Source of the DNA: CAZAOY01 sp964486925
Lineage (GTDB): Bacteria > Bacillota > Clostridia > Oscillospirales > Ruminococcaceae
Direction: 5' to 3'
NCBI GenBank assembly: GCA_964486925.1
Contig: CAZAOY010000038.1
Span: 1 to 24,143, forward strand
DNA: 24,143 nt
In this document: positions 23,952-24,143 of the stretch, one piece after another
Layout: each line of letters begins with the position of its first letter
Numbering within the stretch: the first letter of the stretch is position 1
The notes under the pieces: model-generated
What the model was told of the DNA's origin: nothing
What the model saw: the letters and a program-made list of their open reading frames with translations, nothing else
Databases searched by the model: none
Made by a program: the position numbers and the translations under genes

Positions 23952-24026
23952 TGGAGGCACCACCCAGACTTGAACTGGGGAATAAAGGTGTTGCAGACCT
24001 CTGCCTTACCACTTGGCTATGGTGCC
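23952..24026 (-). tRNA. tRNA-Cys (GCA)
   Basis: A complete cloverleaf of 75 bases on the minus strand. The acceptor GGCACCA pairs with TGGTGCC and is followed by discriminator T and an encoded CCA. The D arm is GCCAAGTGGTAAGGC. The anticodon stem GAGGT/ACCTT encloses the loop CTGCAAC with anticodon GCA. The T arm contains GTTCAAG. U73 and GCA are identity marks of tRNA-Cys. Confidence 0.97.
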
Positions 24027-24088
24027 ATCACACATATTACTATACATATATATTCTAACCGCAAAAAAATATTACCGCTAGAATATTC

Positions 24089-24143
24089 TGGAGCGGATTA
24101 CGAGGCTCGAACTCGCTACCTCCACCTTGGCAAGGTGGCGCTC
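24089..24143 (-). tRNA. tRNA-Gly (GCC), cut by the window edge
   Basis: The 3' three quarters of a tRNA on the minus strand. The anticodon stem CACCT/AGGTG encloses TTGCCAA with anticodon GCC. The T arm is GCGAG-TTCGAGC-CTCGT. The acceptor 3' arm AATCCGC is followed by discriminator T and an encoded CCA at 24089-24091. U73 and GCC fit tRNA-Gly. The 5' acceptor and D arm lie beyond the window. It is 62 bases upstream of tRNA-Cys, probably in one transcript. Confidence 0.93.

Noticed and set aside
1..24143. CRISPR array, insertion sequence or prophage
   Set aside because: No regularly spaced repeats, transposase, integrase or phage structural genes are seen on either strand.

Overview
The window reads as chromosomal DNA of a Gram-positive, low-GC bacterium of the Clostridia type (inference). 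The reasons are a division and cell-wall (dcw) cluster with a PASTA-tailed penicillin-binding protein, a MurE carrying the DNPR signature of meso-diaminopimelate peptidoglycan, a T-box leader, a 7TM-DISM sensor kinase, a DUF2680 exported protein, and A/T-rich gaps with consensus-like sigma-A promoters. TTG is used unusually often as a start codon. A narrower taxonomic call is not supported from the sequence alone.

Layout. 1-719 has no credible gene but holds a leftward promoter and a block of three GC-rich hairpins. 720-4588 carries accessory metabolic genes: a leftward serine beta-lactamase-like hydrolase divergent from an aldo/keto reductase with two iron-sulfur motifs, then an unrecognised 197-residue protein and a PPK2 polyphosphate kinase. 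4686-7364 (minus) is a response regulator/histidine kinase operon with a long leader that contains a possible 33-codon ORF. 7767-18603 (minus) is the dcw cluster rsmH-ftsL-PBP-murE-murF-mraY-ftsW-murG, read from one promoter at about 18708-18736 and ended by a terminator after murG. It lacks mraZ and, between mraY and ftsW, murD. 18946-19401 is a NUDIX hydrolase. 19622-22509 is a valyl-tRNA synthetase of the archaeal/rickettsial type under a valine T-box. 22565-23020 encodes a small exported DUF2680 protein. 23256-23861 is a decayed mazEF toxin-antitoxin pair. The right edge holds tRNA-Cys and a partial tRNA-Gly.

How the genes work together. MurE and MurF build the UDP-MurNAc-pentapeptide, MraY and MurG make lipid I and lipid II, and FtsW with the class B PBP polymerises and cross-links septal peptidoglycan with FtsL as divisome partner. 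RsmH methylates 16S rRNA and is the usual first enzyme gene of this cluster. ValRS is controlled by uncharged tRNA-Val through the T-box.

Six promoters share an extended -10 (TGN next to the -10 hexamer) with 17-base spacers. The least explained parts are the transcribed-looking left-end stretch, the short ORF in the two-component leader, the hairpins in the dcw gaps, and the multi-lesion mazEF remnant.
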